A DNA stretch of 34,574 nucleotides from an uncultured Lentisphaerota bacterium. Its GTDB lineage: Bacteria > Verrucomicrobiota > Lentisphaeria > Victivallales > GWF2-50-93. The position numbers and the translations under genes were made by a program. The stretch spans positions 1 to 34,574 of the forward strand of contig CAIQLG010000543.1 of NCBI GenBank assembly GCA_903872565.1, written 5' to 3'. Under the pieces are notes generated by a model. That model had not been told where the DNA came from. It made no database searches and saw only the letters and a list, made by a program, of their open reading frames with translations. Shown piece after piece: positions 21,642-29,129 of this stretch (position 1 is the first letter of the stretch; each line of letters begins with the position of its first letter).

Positions 21642-23075
21642 TCACAGCCAGGCTGTGCATGATGTTACATGTTTGCCGCGGGCGAGTCTAGCTTCCAGTT
21701 CTGCACGGATCAGACATTCCATCGCCATATCGCAGGTGGATATGTCGATGGCCAACGTGTAGTTGTCCATGCTGACTGTCGCTGACCCCAGGAGAGCGAA
21801 GAACTTCTTGACAGTCTTCTCAGCCTGATCGATCTGGTAAGGGATTGTCTCAGAGTCCAAGGTGGATTCGCTGGTTCCATTGTCGGAACTGTCTCCAGTG
21901 ATCGTTCCAGCACTCGGAATGTTGTTGCCGGCATCTTCAGGTTCGTTCCCGTCGTCGCCTTTCTCGTCCACAACTGTTGGCGATACTTTTGCTTTTTCTC
22001 CCTTGACTGATCTCACCGCGGCCTGCACTATTTTACGGCTGGGTGTCTTGCCTTCGGGCGTCGCAGCCAGCGCCTCTTTCCATGCCCTGCTCATATGTTG
22101 CGGATGCTCGAGAACAGCCAATTCCCGTATCTGAGCCTCGTTTTCCGGCAATCTAGAAAGTGAACCCGGGTTCGCCATTTCAAGTTCAAGTTTCTCAATT
22201 GTGGAAATTGAGTCGATAAACTGCATTGCGCGCCTGTACGAGAAGGGTAACCGGTTCTCGCAGTATTCCTTGAACGACGGATGGAGTTCCAGATAGAGTT
22301 CCTTGTCTTTTATTTCGCCAAGGCATTTGGCCGTCTCGAGATAGTTCCTGCGGATATTTCCGAGGATTACCGACAATCTCGATTCCGCTGCGGCGAGATT
22401 CGCGTCAATATGATTGGCCGAAACCGGATATTCCATTTTCAGCCCGTCATTCCTTTCCTGGATTTCAGGTATGACTTCCGTCAAACATTTCGTCCCAGTC
22501 TCTGTGGAAGGTGTCGTATCCCTAGGCGCAACAGTATGTGACGGAGTTGATGTCTTGGCAGGAGGGACGGTCTTCCCATTCGACTGTTTGAGCTTCCGCG
22601 GTTTCCCTGAGGGCTTTGGCGGTGACTTCTTTTTCTGTGCGGGAACCGCCGGGATCTTTGCTGGATGTTTAGGTGTAGGAACTTGCAACTCCTGTGTGCC
22701 AGTGGCTCCATCACAATCTTCACTACCGTCGGTGTTGCCGTTGTCGTCGCTTCCATCATCATTATAACCACCGACCTCGATGGCCGATGGTTCCGCGTTT
22801 TCAGACTTGACGCCCTCGACGGATGTGCTGCCCCTCTTCAGTGCGGCTTCGATTCTAACGACATATGCTAAGGCGTTGTCTTCTCCCCTGATCGCCCTTA
22901 GTTGGCGCAATACATCCTCGATGTCACCGTAGAGGCAGGCCTCCTGAAGCCGTGTCGCCTCTCCCAGACTGGCGAAGAAAGAGCTTTCCTTGCTTATCTT
23001 TCTCGAGCGCACGTCCGCGCAATATCCCGCGAGTTCTGCCATGATGTCAACCACTGTCTCATTTTGCTTTTGCAT
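21642..23075 (-). CDS. Plasmid-type protein with a DUF3102-like helical region
   Basis: A 477-residue protein with AAGGGAAA upstream. The N-terminal 80 residues are helical. Residues 90-215 are low-complexity (Asp/Gly/Asn, then Lys/Pro/Thr). Residues 220-350 contain SRLSVILGNIRRNYLETAK, YLELHPSFKEYCENRLPFSY and RLPENEAQIRELAVLEHPQ, a layout like DUF3102 and ParB-associated helical regions of plasmid and phage proteins. The C-terminal part is acidic with Gly/Ser/Asn. It follows the ParB-fold gene, so partition or replication support is plausible, but this is inference. Confidence 0.7.
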   Translation of the reverse strand: MQKQNETVVDIMAELAGYCADVRSRKISKESSFFASLGEATRLQEACLYGDIEDVLRQLRAIRGEDNALAYVVRIEAALKRGSTSVEGVKSENAEPSAIEVGGYNDDGSDDNGNTDGSEDCDGATGTQELQVPTPKHPAKIPAVPAQKKKSPPKPSGKPRKLKQSNGKTVPPAKTSTPSHTVAPRDTTPSTETGTKCLTEVIPEIQERNDGLKMEYPVSANHIDANLAAAESRLSVILGNIRRNYLETAKCLGEIKDKELYLELHPSFKEYCENRLPFSYRRAMQFIDSISTIEKLELEMANPGSLSRLPENEAQIRELAVLEHPQHMSRAWKEALAATPEGKTPSRKIVQAAVRSVKGEKAKVSPTVVDEKGDDGNEPEDAGNNIPSAGTITGDSSDNGTSESTLDSETIPYQIDQAEKTVKKFFALLGSATVSMDNYTLAIDISTCDMAMECLIRAELEARLARGKHVTSCTAWL

Positions 23076-23127
23076 TATTATTTCCCTTTTTTGTTTGTTT
23101 TAAGTTTGTGGAACCAACTTCGAGGGA

Positions 23128-23145
23128 GCGGCCACTGTTGGCCGC
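23128..23145. repeat. Short GC hairpin between element genes
   Basis: GCGGCC (23128-23133) and GGCCGC (23140-23145) flank ACTGTT, with a few more pairs outside. It lies in the gap between the ParB-fold gene and the DUF3102-like gene. There is no T-run; it might attenuate or stabilise the operon transcript. Confidence 0.4.
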
Positions 23146-23162
23146 CCCCAGACGAGATGGTC

Positions 23163-23705
23163 TCATTTTCTTGATGCCTTCCCTGGACGCGCCATCGCGT
23201 CCTCAAGCCTGGCCTTTAGGGACTCGATAGTTATGCAAGGCACATCTGATTGCTCAGCTACAGCCCGCGTCGCGAGCCTTCCAGTCTTAAACCTGCGTTG
23301 CGGATGGCGGCGCTGGAGTTCAGTAATAATGCTGGATTCATGCAGTCCGTCCATGACCAGTGCCGGGAGGAACATTATTCCCTTTTCCGCCGCCGCGCGC
23401 AGTCTTGCCAGTCCGTCTATGCATAGGAAATTCCTACCTTCCGGGACGACAAGGATCGGATATTTTTCAATGTACCCGCAGGTGTCTATCGAATAGGCGA
23501 TCTTCGAATAATCGCGGTTCACAGGCGATACGAGTGCCACCGTCGGGTGCGGCGTAATTGCATCGCGGTATGCGTAAACCAATTCTGGCGGGCGCTGTGC
23601 AGCACAGCAACACTGGCAATCTGAATTACCTAGCACGGTCCGTCCCATCGCCGCCTCCGCATGCGCGATGCCTCTGCTGCAATGATGCTCACATTTCGTT
23701 GTCAT
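23163..23705 (-). CDS. ParB/Srx-fold protein with Cys-rich N-terminus
   Basis: The ATG at 23705 overlaps the TGA of the preceding ORF (ATGA), and AAAGGAG lies ten bases upstream. The 180-residue product begins with a Cys/His-rich head (CEHHC near residues 5-9, then CQCCC near 30), likely metal-binding. Residues 50-125 have the ParB N-domain pattern: YIEKYPILVV, then CIDGLARLRAAAEKG and the following LPALVMDGL. The C-terminal part is basic; I see no KorB-type helix-turn-helix. Such ParB-fold proteins act in partition, and some have NTP-binding or nuclease activity. This one is short, so a regulatory or nuclease-like role is also possible. Confidence 0.7.
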   Translation of the reverse strand: MTTKCEHHCSRGIAHAEAAMGRTVLGNSDCQCCCAAQRPPELVYAYRDAITPHPTVALVSPVNRDYSKIAYSIDTCGYIEKYPILVVPEGRNFLCIDGLARLRAAAEKGIMFLPALVMDGLHESSIITELQRRHPQRRFKTGRLATRAVAEQSDVPCITIESLKARLEDAMARPGKASRK

Positions 23706-23920
23706 GGGGTCATACTCCTTTGTTGTTGCCGGATATCCGGCGCTTGTGTCTTCCTCGACCGCCCGTGTTGGGGGCGGCACCTTTTGTCACTCTGTGTTGC
23801 CTTGCCTCTGACTGGCAGAGGCGTTTCCGTTCCATTGTCCGCAACTGCCGCAGTGGTCGCCCTATTCGGGGACAACCGCATGAGTTGTTTCTCGATGAGT
23901 TCTTTAACCTTGCTTGTCAT
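23702..23920 (-). CDS. Small basic element protein
   Basis: A 72-residue frame beginning with AAGGGAGA upstream and MTSKVKELIEKQLMRLSPN, a good helix, followed by a Thr/Arg/Gln-rich tail. Its stop overlaps the start of the ParB-fold gene in an ATGA junction, which is the best reason to believe in it. Function unknown. Confidence 0.6.
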   Translation of the reverse strand: MTSKVKELIEKQLMRLSPNRATTAAVADNGTETPLPVRGKATQSDKRCRPQHGRSRKTQAPDIRQQQRSMTP

Positions 23921-23959
23921 CGTAGTCTCCCTTGTCTTTTGTTGTCAAAACATTTCCAC

Positions 23960-24094
23960 TCATGCTGGCGTAAAGCGTTTTTTGCCGCCGTATCCAGAGC
24001 TACCTTTTTCTCCCATAGTTGTTTCACAGCATTCACAGCTGGAACGCATGGAACGGCTGGAACGTTTGGAACAGCAGTGACACCGGTTCTTCAT
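23960..24094 (-). CDS. Cys-rich micro-ORF overlapping the RepA-like stop
   Basis: The ATG at 24094 overlaps the TGA of the RepA-like gene (ATGA). The 44-residue frame reads with paired cysteine groups, RCHCCSK near the start and CECCETT near residue 20, with a Ser/Arg spacer and then GEKGSSGYGGKKR. The first half is encoded by the 9-bp tandem repeats at 24040-24075. The two CxCC groups could bind zinc or another metal. Because the repeats also have another possible role, translation is not certain. Confidence 0.4.
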   Translation of the reverse strand: MKNRCHCCSKRSSRSMRSSCECCETTMGEKGSSGYGGKKRFTPA

Positions 24095-24195
24095 TTGCCT
24101 TTCCCCTCCGTTACAGGTGTGAAGCCCGTGAAAGGTGTTACCGGTGTGAAAGGCGTGAAGCCTGTTACCACTGTTCCACCTGTTACCGCTGTGAC
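24040..24195. repeat. Two arrays of 9-bp tandem repeats (possible iterons)
   Basis: Four perfect-spaced units, TGGAACGCA, TGGAACGGC, TGGAACGTT and TGGAACAGC, run from 24040 to 24075. A second array of ten 9-bp units (24106-24195) inside the 3' end of the RepA-like gene encodes the tripeptides VTA, VTG, GTV, VTG, FTP, FTP, VTP, FTG, FTP and VTE. Tandem short repeats next to a replication gene suggest an origin with iterons; a purely protein-level repeat is the alternative for the second array. Confidence 0.5.
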
Positions 24196-25305
24196 ACTTT
24201 CCGGATCATCCGTTGAGGGAAACAAATCCGGACACACACCACCACCACCACCACCACACACACCGGTATCTTCTTTCTCTTCTTCTTTAGCAGGCGGTTC
24301 TGGTCTGGGGAGCTGGTAGCAACCGGTTTTTGCGTCACGGATAAGGAGTCCTTTCGACTCCAGCGTTATAAGCGCTTTGCTCACGGTGGGGCGTTTGCGG
24401 TTGGTCATCTTGGCCAGCTCGGCTGGGCGTAGGCCTTCGGTATGATCCTCGTCCGACAGAATCTCTATTAACCTTTTGTTCTCAGGGGACAGAAACAGGT
24501 AACCCGGGTCGGTGTTGCAGGAGCTCCAGATGCCGTCCTTGAACATGGCGGACACGGTCTTCTCCTCGATGTCGCGGCCGGTTATGTGTAGAATACGCTC
24601 GGGATTGTTACGGTCGGACTGGATGACGATGGCGGCATCTACGGTTCCTAAAATTCCATTTGAACCGGAAATGCAGTCAAACGGATCCTCGACGGAGATC
24701 TGGCCCTTCTTCAAATGGTGTAGGACGATGATCGAACAGCCGGTTTTCTTGGTGATCTCGTGCAACCCGGACATGTACTCGTAGTCTATTTCATAGGAGT
24801 TACCGCGCCCTGCGGGCTGGACCTTGATCCTGCCAAGGGTGTCAACTATAGCAAAGTCTATATCGCGATTCTCGGCCAAGTACCGCTCGAGTGCCGGAAT
24901 CGAGAACATCTTGCCGCCATCGGGAAGGCGGGTTGAGAAGCTTATGTCGGCGGGGACGGCGCTACCTGTCAACATCAGTATGCGATTCTTGAGCCTGGCG
25001 GGCGAGTCCTCCAGGGACCAGTAGAAAACTTTCCTGCGCCTGACGGTCAAGTTCCAGAACAGGGCGCCGGTGGCGATAGAGATTGCGAGCATGAGCGCTA
25101 AAAAGCTCTTGCCGCATTTAGGCCTGCCAGCTACCATTGTGAGTCCTGCGGGGATCAGCCCTGGAACGATCCATTCGACAGGCTTCACTTCAGAACACTC
25201 CAGCTGTGAACCTGTTATGATCTCAAGCCTGTCCTTCTCCCTCACAGCACCGGGGGCGGCCTGCTTGATGGCATCTGTGAGTTTCTGGTTGATAGAGGTG
25301 CCCAT
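24091..25305 (-). CDS. RepA-like RecA-fold ATPase/helicase with winged-helix domain
   Basis: A 404-residue protein with AAAGGAG before the ATG. Walker A is G60-R-P-K-C-G-K-S67 and Walker B is FAIVD155, with a hexameric helicase-type core (AAA_25/RepA family) that also shows YWSLEDSPARL and SIIVLHHLKKG. Residues around 278-325 form a winged helix (RPAELAKMTNRKRPTVSKAL). The tail holds Gly6 flanked by Cys (VCGGGGGGVC), encoded by a CCA/CAC microsatellite at 24232-24263, then repeating V/F-T-P/G tripeptides. It probably unwinds the element's origin together with the primase encoded just upstream; the genes overlap by one base. Confidence 0.85.
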   Translation of the reverse strand: MGTSINQKLTDAIKQAAPGAVREKDRLEIITGSQLECSEVKPVEWIVPGLIPAGLTMVAGRPKCGKSFLALMLAISIATGALFWNLTVRRRKVFYWSLEDSPARLKNRILMLTGSAVPADISFSTRLPDGGKMFSIPALERYLAENRDIDFAIVDTLGRIKVQPAGRGNSYEIDYEYMSGLHEITKKTGCSIIVLHHLKKGQISVEDPFDCISGSNGILGTVDAAIVIQSDRNNPERILHITGRDIEEKTVSAMFKDGIWSSCNTDPGYLFLSPENKRLIEILSDEDHTEGLRPAELAKMTNRKRPTVSKALITLESKGLLIRDAKTGCYQLPRPEPPAKEEEKEDTGVCGGGGGGVCPDLFPSTDDPESVTAVTGGTVVTGFTPFTPVTPFTGFTPVTEGKGK

Positions 25306-26318
25306 TAAATCTCCTTTACATTATTTAAGTATACGAGTTTCTGATACTGCTCTGTCTCGGTTCTGACGACGCCCGGAAATCTTGAAAGCCTGCCTTCGTT
25401 CCTGCAGGCACCGTCCACACCGAAATGGACGAGTGTAGGGAAGAGGCCGTTCTCGATCTCGGTCTCCCACTGCCCGCGGCTGTCACATCCGGCGTGGAGC
25501 CAGGCGTGGAGAGATTTCCCCCCGGAGTCTATTATGCAAGCGACAGGTACGCCTTCGGCTATAAGTGCCGCCCAGAAAGCGGCTTGCGTTTCCTTGGGGA
25601 TGACCTCTCCCTCCGAAGACCAGCCCTTCGGGAACTTGTCTATCTCCCCAACTGCATATTTGAAACCACAGACACAGTCGTCACAGCGGAGCGACAACTT
25701 GCCGAGTTTCGTCCTGCCCATCAGCCCTGTGATCGGATTGGCGCAGATGAGCTGGAACCCGCTGTCGCACCCTGTCGTGGTTTCGAAGAACTCAATCCAC
25801 TCTGAAACGGGGAGGATGTGCAGTTGCTGGTAGTCAAGCTTGCACCCCCATACCGCGGAATCCGCTGTGCGCAGACCTATGAAAATATGTTCATGCGCCT
25901 TGTAGAGCTGTTTCAGCAGCAATGTCTTATGCTCTAATGGATCCTCGGGGATGGCGACTGGCGACATCGTCTGAAGGCCGCCAGTCTTAATTAGCGGAAG
26001 CCCTTTTTCCACTATGGAATGGAAGGCGGGTTCATAATTTATTGCGACAGCCTTTTCCACTATGATCTTTTCTCGGGCTGTATGGCGCTCCGGGCAGTCA
26101 GTGGAGAATCCTTTCTCGATAGCTTCCCAGATTTCGCTGTCAAAAACTGGGCGGTCGCCTTCGGGGATGTTGGCGCGGATGTCGGCAAATGCCTGCTCGG
26201 GAGTCAATCCCATGAACCTGGCAAAATTGGCCACACGGAGGAGAAACGGGTGACAGCCATTGCCGCCGGGAGGTGGGATGTCCTTCAGTTCGTAGATGTA
26301 TTGTTCGTATGCGGTCAT
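25305..26318 (-). CDS. Archaeo-eukaryotic-type primase (AEP-like)
   Basis: A 337-residue protein starting in an ATGA overlap with the Xis-like gene. The N-terminal 75 residues (GCHPFLLRVANFARFMGLT and following) resemble a PriCT helical domain. The C-terminal half has the AEP pattern: E225-I-D227 for motif I, S269-L-H271 within DSGGKSLHAWL for motif II and V-D302 for motif III, followed by RLSRFPGVVR. C212-x2-C215-x-C217 and an earlier Cys may bind zinc. The order PriCT before AEP is unusual. With the downstream RepA-like ATPase it forms a primase-helicase replication module. Confidence 0.75.
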   Translation of the reverse strand: MTAYEQYIYELKDIPPPGGNGCHPFLLRVANFARFMGLTPEQAFADIRANIPEGDRPVFDSEIWEAIEKGFSTDCPERHTAREKIIVEKAVAINYEPAFHSIVEKGLPLIKTGGLQTMSPVAIPEDPLEHKTLLLKQLYKAHEHIFIGLRTADSAVWGCKLDYQQLHILPVSEWIEFFETTTGCDSGFQLICANPITGLMGRTKLGKLSLRCDDCVCGFKYAVGEIDKFPKGWSSEGEVIPKETQAAFWAALIAEGVPVACIIDSGGKSLHAWLHAGCDSRGQWETEIENGLFPTLVHFGVDGACRNEGRLSRFPGVVRTETEQYQKLVYLNNVKEI

Positions 26319-26560
26319 TGAACGGGGCTCCCGTTTTCGGTCTGGATGTGGCGCTCCCCTCCTTTCTCTATGAAATTTAGGAGGGAGCTATGTGGAATTC
26401 TTACGGCGCGTCCCACACGAATGCTCCTCAGGTCTCCGTGGGCGAGCAGTCGTAATATAGTTGGCCGGCTGACTGAAAGTTTCAATTGCGCTTCGGCGAT
26501 TGAAAAAAGCTGCAGCACGAGCACCGAGCTTTTTTCCGTTCCTGACAAAGTCTTTTTCAT
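26315..26560 (-). CDS. AlpA/excisionase-type helix-turn-helix protein
   Basis: An 81-residue protein with AGGAGT upstream. Residues 17-65 form the MerR-like winged helix of excisionases and AlpA regulators (FSIAEAQLKLSVSRPTILRL, then RSIRVGRAVRIPHSSLLNFI). It should bind DNA in the att region or at a promoter to direct excision or regulate the operon. It is the first gene of the replication operon and lies just downstream of a palindrome that could be its operator. Confidence 0.8.
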   Translation of the reverse strand: MKKTLSGTEKSSVLVLQLFSIAEAQLKLSVSRPTILRLLAHGDLRSIRVGRAVRIPHSSLLNFIEKGGERHIQTENGSPVQ

Positions 26561-26654
26561 TTTCGTAACTCCTGTGTGTGTTTTTTTGCTACTGGTAATA
26601 TCGGCTTGTGAAAATGCATAAGCAAGCGTGTTTACAAGTAGTTACACCCGAAGG

Positions 26655-26693
26655 TTAATTGTCGGTTATGTGACCGATAATTAACTATCGGCT
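26655..26693. promoter_or_regulatory. Operator-like palindrome and repeated half-site
   Basis: TTAATTGTCGGT (26655-26666) and ACCGATAATTAA (26673-26684) form a near-perfect 30-bp palindrome, with 11 of 12 positions paired. A further TATCGGCTATG follows at once (26685-26693 and beyond), repeating the TCGGYTATGT core. It lies in the leader between the int-operon terminator and the Xis-like gene, a place for operator or excisionase binding. Confidence 0.55.
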
Positions 26694-26706
26694 ATGTCTC
26701 AGATGA

Positions 26707-26738
26707 CAAAAAAAAAGAGACGGGGAGGTGCCCGTCTC
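26707..26738 (-). terminator. Rho-independent terminator after the integrase operon
   Basis: GAGACGGG (26717-26724) and CCCGTCTC (26731-26738) form an 8-bp stem, and the plus-strand A-run at 26708-26716 is the T-run on the minus strand. It follows the stop of the gene at 26769-27647. Confidence 0.8.
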
Positions 26739-26768
26739 AGGAGTATAAACTAAGTGAAGTATTTGGTT

Positions 26769-27647
26769 CTACTTTTTCTGCTTCAGATATGAATCCCAGT
26801 ATTTTTTTAGTGTGTCAACAGAAGGTGCTGGATTAGATTCAGTGTCAGGGATTTCTTTTTTCCATCTCTTGCGTATTAAATTGTAAGTCATTGTTTTCCG
26901 AGTCTTCTCGGGAATGTCTTTGTCAAGGGAATTAAAAGTATTATCCATAGCCTTCCCCCAATATAGAGCCTTATCATTTGGCTTCGGCCCTGTATATATT
27001 CTCTGTGCGTGTCCTCTCAGTCTTTCCAGCATGACATGCTCTCCCAGCTCGTATGCCATATATATGCAATAGCCGACCTTATCTGAGATTTCTAATAATT
27101 CCAGCAGCCGCTCCTCTACAGAGGTAGGAGCAGTCGTTTCCCCTGATGCTATGATATGCTCGAGCGCATTGCATATTGATATGAATGCCACTAGCAGCTT
27201 GATATCCTTCTCTGCTTTTTCAGGATCCAACTTGATGATAGACGGTTCCATTTTCAAGTCCTTCCGCAGTTCGTGTATGCCTTCTTCGCTGCCGACATTG
27301 TAGTCGGTACTGATCTCTTCACTTCTTATATCGTCAAGTCTGTAGCGTTGTCCAATCATCAGAATGACCCTCCTCCTGATTGCTCTCAAGACATTTTTTA
27401 GGTTGTAGTATTCAGGCGGAGGAAGTTCTCTTTTAAGCATTATCCAATCGATCATAGACAGATTTTCCATGTCAAGTCCTTCATAAAAAGGCCGGATAGG
27501 AAGATCCTTCCGCTGTATAGCCTCCCTCTTGGATAAGATTGTCTCTTCTGGAGCAAAGATGTCATGTTTTGCAAAACTCAATGGTTCATTTTCTGGGGTA
27601 TTCACAGCAACAGCGGGCTTCTTTTGTCTTTTTTTCATATTGCTCAT
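26769..27647 (-). CDS. Unrecognised helical protein next to the integrase
   Basis: A 292-residue protein starting 11 bp after the integrase stop and closed by a terminator, so the two genes form their own operon. The first 60 residues are polar (basic and Pro-rich); the rest is mostly helical (NLKNVLRAIRRRVILMIGQ, LLELLEISDKVGYCIYMAYE), with no signal peptide or membrane helix. No domain is recognised. Its place suggests a role in integration, excision or element control, or it may be an element-specific accessory gene. The ribosome-binding site is weak. Confidence 0.7.
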   Translation of the reverse strand: MSNMKKRQKKPAVAVNTPENEPLSFAKHDIFAPEETILSKREAIQRKDLPIRPFYEGLDMENLSMIDWIMLKRELPPPEYYNLKNVLRAIRRRVILMIGQRYRLDDIRSEEISTDYNVGSEEGIHELRKDLKMEPSIIKLDPEKAEKDIKLLVAFISICNALEHIIASGETTAPTSVEERLLELLEISDKVGYCIYMAYELGEHVMLERLRGHAQRIYTGPKPNDKALYWGKAMDNTFNSLDKDIPEKTRKTMTYNLIRKRWKKEIPDTESNPAPSVDTLKKYWDSYLKQKK

Positions 27648-27658
27648 CCCGGTTATAA

Positions 27659-28789
27659 TTATTCTTTTAAAAGTGAAGGCATCTTAGATATTATCTGACT
27701 TGCCTTCGAATCATGCGTATAATGTTCCGTCATCAATGGTGAACCGTGCCCTACAATCCCCTGGATGACTTTCATGTCCGCCCCGAGCTTTTCATTTGTC
27801 GATACAAATGTATGACGTAGAGAATGGAAACCTACACCGCCACGGGAATCCGCCCTGATTGGTTTTGGATCCCCTTTTGCATCCTCGCATTTTTCCAGAA
27901 TTTCACTGAAGGCAGACTGGAATCCCCTTGTCCCGTATTGTTCGACGGCATCCGGAAAAATATAGTCCTCTCTTGCTGGTGTCCTGCTGATCTGATAGTC
28001 GAGTATCTTCTTCAGGTGCTCATGTATGTAGATGGTAACTTTTTTCTTTTTGCGCTTGGTCTTCTCCGGTATCAGCTCGATATAATCGCCCTGGATCTGA
28101 GATTTCCGGATATGCACACAGTCCGTAAGCCTTAAGCCGGTGTAGAACCCGGCCGCGACCAGACACCGCCATAGATCGGTTGATGCGGCTAAAATGGCTT
28201 TGATCTCCTCAAGTGAAAAGTCACGGTACCGGATGGAATCGTTTTCCGCGCCGGAGAAGAGCCTCCAGATATTTTCCTTGAGACCGGCCGACACCATCAA
28301 TGTGTGCCATATGGCGGAGAGGGAATTCTTATTGTTGTTGAATGTGGCCGACCTCTTGGTGGATAATGTTTTCAGATAGATTTCAGCAATCTCCCTTGAA
28401 ATGTCGGCCAAGTTCTCGACTTGTGGAAATTCAGTACCTAGCCATTTGCAGAACCGTTCCCATACTATCTTCTTGCTGCTCTGGGTCCGTTCTGTCCTTT
28501 TCTTCTGCGACACGTGCGTAGAATACTTCTCCCATACCGCTGACAACGGCATCCCAGGCCTTTCGATTGTTTTTTCCGTTATGGCCTCCGCCGTCTTGAC
28601 AAGGAATGTTTCAAGCCTCTTGTTTTCCTTGAGCTGCTCAGCCGCCCTCTTGAGTTCCTTTTCAACGTCAAGAGCATCTTCCTTTTTCTTTTTCTTGGTG
28701 GAATAAGCCCTCTTTATAAACTTGCCATCCGGAGACTTGACATAGAAGGCGGCAGTCCAGAATGGGGAGTTCTTCCTCATGTAAATCAT
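27659..28789 (-). CDS. Tyrosine recombinase (integrase)
   Basis: A 376-residue integrase with AGGAGAGG upstream. The N-terminal arm-binding part and SAM-like core-binding domain (about 65-180) precede the catalytic domain, where the first arginine lies in FYTGLRLTD (about 217), a Lys cluster follows, then H322-S-L-R325, H348 and the nucleophile Y357 (EHYTH). All expected catalytic residues are present. It lies 158 bp from the 3' end of tRNA-Ser, which is the usual target arrangement, and should recombine between the tRNA end and the element's attP. Confidence 0.93.
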   Translation of the reverse strand: MIYMRKNSPFWTAAFYVKSPDGKFIKRAYSTKKKKKEDALDVEKELKRAAEQLKENKRLETFLVKTAEAITEKTIERPGMPLSAVWEKYSTHVSQKKRTERTQSSKKIVWERFCKWLGTEFPQVENLADISREIAEIYLKTLSTKRSATFNNNKNSLSAIWHTLMVSAGLKENIWRLFSGAENDSIRYRDFSLEEIKAILAASTDLWRCLVAAGFYTGLRLTDCVHIRKSQIQGDYIELIPEKTKRKKKKVTIYIHEHLKKILDYQISRTPAREDYIFPDAVEQYGTRGFQSAFSEILEKCEDAKGDPKPIRADSRGGVGFHSLRHTFVSTNEKLGADMKVIQGIVGHGSPLMTEHYTHDSKASQIISKMPSLLKE

Positions 28790-28884
28790 TTTCCTCTCCT
28801 TCAGCTGTTGTCGTTTAATATGCCAGTTTGTCTCCTAATATGCCATTGCAGCGATTAGGTTCAAGTTAGTTACATAAAAAAGGC

Positions 28885-28914
28885 AAAAAAAATCGCCATT
28901 CATTTGAATAGCGA
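28885..28914 (-). terminator. Terminator after tRNA-Ser
   Basis: TCGCCATTC (28893-28901) and GAATAGCGA (28906-28914) pair around ATTT (one G-T pair), and the A-run at 28885-28892 becomes a T-run on the minus strand. It is downstream of tRNA-Ser and before the integrase gene, so it may shield the integrase from tRNA transcription. Confidence 0.7.
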
Positions 28915-28947
28915 CCTTCGGATTTGCCGGTTTTCATAGGAGAAAAC

Positions 28948-29039
28948 TGGCGGAGAGGACAGGATTCGAACCTGCGGTACAGTGTTACCCGTACGGCGGT
29001 TTAGCAAACCGCTGCTTTCGACCACTCAGCCACCTCTCC
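28948..29039 (-). tRNA. tRNA-Ser(GCU), integration target
   Basis: A class II tRNA with acceptor GGAGAGG pairing with CCTCTCC, discriminator G, encoded CCA, anticodon loop TTGCTAA (anticodon GCU) on a GCGGT/ACCGC stem, a long variable arm and GGTTCGAATCC T-arm. It therefore decodes AGC/AGU serine. The integrative element lies on its 3' side. Confidence 0.95.
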
Positions 29040-29059
29040 GCGGATAGTGCTGGGGTGAT

Positions 29060-29088
29060 ATATTACATTTAGTCTTGGAAATTCTCAA
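29060..29088 (-). promoter_or_regulatory. Promoter of tRNA-Ser
   Basis: On the minus strand TTGAGA (29083-29088), 17 bp and TAATAT (29060-29065) form a strong sigma-70 promoter about 20 bp before the tRNA 5' end. Confidence 0.75.
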
Positions 29089-29129
29089 CCCCACAAAAGA
29101 AAAAAAGGATTAAATATTGGGAAAAGGCA

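Larger units (their letters stand above)
18472..28951 (-). mobile_element. Core of an integrative element at tRNA-Ser(GCU); left end not found
   Basis: A tyrosine recombinase next to the 3' end of a tRNA gene, an AlpA/Xis-type regulator, a primase, a RepA-like ATPase and a ParB-fold protein, almost all on one strand with short or overlapping junctions, are the signature of an integrated plasmid-like element. The right end must be at or near the tRNA 3' end (28948-28975). No direct repeat of the tRNA end is found further left in the window, so 18472 is only the end of the recognisable operon; cargo to the left may belong to the same element. Confidence 0.75.

Noticed and set aside
22414-22767. 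Plus-strand frame opposite the DUF3102-like gene
   Set aside because: Low-complexity Phe/Val/Gly translation arising from the Pro/Lys-rich linker on the coding strand.
23558-24319. Long plus-strand frame opposite the ParB-fold and RepA-like genes
   Set aside because: It is antisense to well-supported genes with RBS and overlaps; composition is low-complexity and lacks any domain.
28312-28322. Eleven-base match to the tRNA-Ser 3' end (TGGCGGAGAGG) inside the integrase gene
   Set aside because: Too short and within conserved coding sequence; the match stops at once on both sides, so it is not a credible att site.
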